Positions 63,277-64,000 of a stretch of 64,000 nucleotides of DNA are shown in pieces (position 1 is the stretch's first letter; each line of letters begins with the position of its first letter). Location: positions 4,650,001 to 4,714,000 of the forward strand of contig NZ_CP134400.1 of the NCBI RefSeq assembly GCF_002968285.2, given 5' to 3'. The notes beneath the pieces are model-generated. The model was not told the DNA's origin. It searched no databases and saw only the letters and a list, made by a program, of their open reading frames with translations. This DNA comes from Mycobacterium sp. ITM-2016-00318. Its GTDB lineage: Bacteria; Actinomycetota; Actinomycetes; Mycobacteriales; Mycobacteriaceae. The position numbers and the translations under genes are program-made.

Positions 63277-63564
63277 TCAAGCGGTGTCGCGCGTCGCGGC
63301 CCGGCCCGCGGCCCGGCCGGAAAAGATGCAGCCCCCCAGGAACGTGCCCTCCAGCGACCGGTAGCCGTGCACGCCGCCGCCGCCGAACCCGGCGGCCTCA
63401 CCCGCCGCGTACAGCCCGCGCAACACGTCGCCGTTGCCGCGAAGCACGCGTGAGTCGAGATCGGTTTCCAATCCGCCCAGCGACTTGCGGGTGAGGATGT
63501 GCAGCTTCACCGCGATCAGGCCCGCGAGGCCTGCACCGACGACGATGACATCAGCATCTGTCAT
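63277..63564 (-). pseudogene. FAD-binding dehydrogenase reduced by internal deletion
   Basis: The 95-codon frame fuses the very start of a flavoprotein (TDADVIVVGAGLAGLIAVKL, the GxGxxG FAD-binding strand) to its last part (TRKSLGGLETDLDSRVLRG, LYAAGEAAGFGGGGVHGYRS, GGCIFSGRAAGRAA). The intact family is around 550 residues, so about 450 are missing, and the reading frame is kept. Typical members are ketosteroid-dehydrogenase-like Rv0785 proteins. The product would contain incomplete FAD sites and is unlikely to work. Confidence 0.8.
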
Positions 63565-63585
63565 GGCCGCCAATGTAGCGGTCGG

Positions 63586-64000
63586 TCAGGCGGCGTCGCT
63601 CAACGCGGGATACGGCCGCCACTCGTAGACAGCGGGCACACACCGGCGCATCAGGGCGAGGTCAACGCTGTCGAGCATGGCTTGGCGCGGCCCGGGCTTG
63701 CGCAGATGTCGCGCCGCGACCCCGACCCGCACGACGCCTGCCCGCCGGGCGGTGCGATCGGCCGAAAGGACAAGCGTTCGGCACCACCACGGCTCTGTGA
63801 GGAAGCCTTCGCCGATGCCGAGAACCCGCGCGCGGATGGTGGTTCGGCGCATGAGGTCGGTGATTCCGCTGAGACCGGCGACCAGCCGAAACCCGTTGCG
63901 CGGCAGAGCATCGACCGTGCCCTGCGACACCGTCCAGCCGGGCGCCGCGAAAAGCCGGGTGCGCAGACCGAGATGCTCGAGCACCCGGTCGGCGCCCATC
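63586..64000 (-). CDS. Polysaccharide-deacetylase-like (DUF2334) protein, partial
   Basis: The C-terminal 138 codons of a gene that begins beyond the right edge. LGLRTRLFAAPGWTVSQGTVDALPRNGF and the final EWRPYPALSD fit the DUF2334 polysaccharide-deacetylase-like family, and the position matches Rv0784. The deacetylase metal site would lie in the missing N-terminal part. The reading frame is open to the last base. Same direction as the remnant dehydrogenase 21 bp downstream. Confidence 0.65.
   Translation of the reverse strand, partial: MGADRVLEHLGLRTRLFAAPGWTVSQGTVDALPRNGFRLVAGLSGITDLMRRTTIRARVLGIGEGFLTEPWWCRTLVLSADRTARRAGVVRVGVAARHLRKPGPRQAMLDSVDLALMRRCVPAVYEWRPYPALSDAA

Overview
The window reads as a fast-growing mycobacterium (Mycolicibacterium type). 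It is GC-rich, and the right two thirds follow, in order, a block I know from Mycobacterium tuberculosis (about Rv0826 back to Rv0784): DUF2236/TetR pair, desA1, dus, LytR-CpsA-Psr protein, phoU, pst genes, mshD, glnR, lmeA, thiX, cysA2, sseC, nitrobindin, purM, purF, purL, pepC, DyP peroxidase, encapsulin, purQ, purS. Mycothiol synthase (mshD), a mycobacterial acyl-ACP desaturase and LmeA fix the genus. No rRNA, complete tRNA or CRISPR array is present. All family assignments come from reading the translations by eye; no database search was possible.

Left edge to about 13.3 kb is accessory DNA. A large cyclase/ATPase gene runs off the left edge. Then comes a segment of about 10.4 kb bounded by two directly repeated copies of the 3' part of a tRNA-Lys(TTT) gene (2895-2943 and 13260-13303), the usual footprint of an element that integrates into a tRNA gene. 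It carries an IS21-type terminus with no transposase, a YcnI/cupredoxin-like/membrane-protein operon that looks copper related, two gene sets headed by paired CsoR/RicR-type palindromes but no CsoR gene, a cysteine-synthase-like enzyme with an MFS exporter, an LpqS-like protein and a BlaI/M56 sensor pair. Two of its genes are frameshifted. No integrase is visible.

13.4-24 kb holds a wax-ester-synthase/ABC-2 exporter operon, a GGDEF remnant, small secreted proteins, a Ser/Thr kinase with a changed activation-segment motif, a DUF2236/TetR pair and two tandem secreted paralogues.

24-44 kb is lipid, phosphate and sulfur metabolism. desA1 and dus overlap. phoU and pstSCAB are each preceded by 11-nt-period direct repeats of the PHO-box type. 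glnR-mshD and lmeA-thiX are translationally coupled pairs. The sulfur operon (DUF4395, cysA2, sseC) sits behind a leaderless poly-cysteine leader peptide whose Cys codons can pair with the next gene's ribosome-binding site.

44.7-62 kb holds five purine genes (purM, purF, purL, purQ, purS) interleaved with other genes. Several show decay: a nuclease-like gene with an in-frame amber codon inside an unusual repeat cassette, a cation antiporter reduced to its C-terminus, and an encapsulin gene with both a nonsense codon and a frameshift beside an intact DyP cargo gene that still has its encapsulation tail. At the right end an FAD dehydrogenase is reduced to its two termini and a polysaccharide-deacetylase-like gene runs off the edge.

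Many genes begin with a -10 hexamer (TANNNT) 6-8 nt before a GTG or ATG, which is the mycobacterial leaderless-transcript pattern; it decided several start choices.
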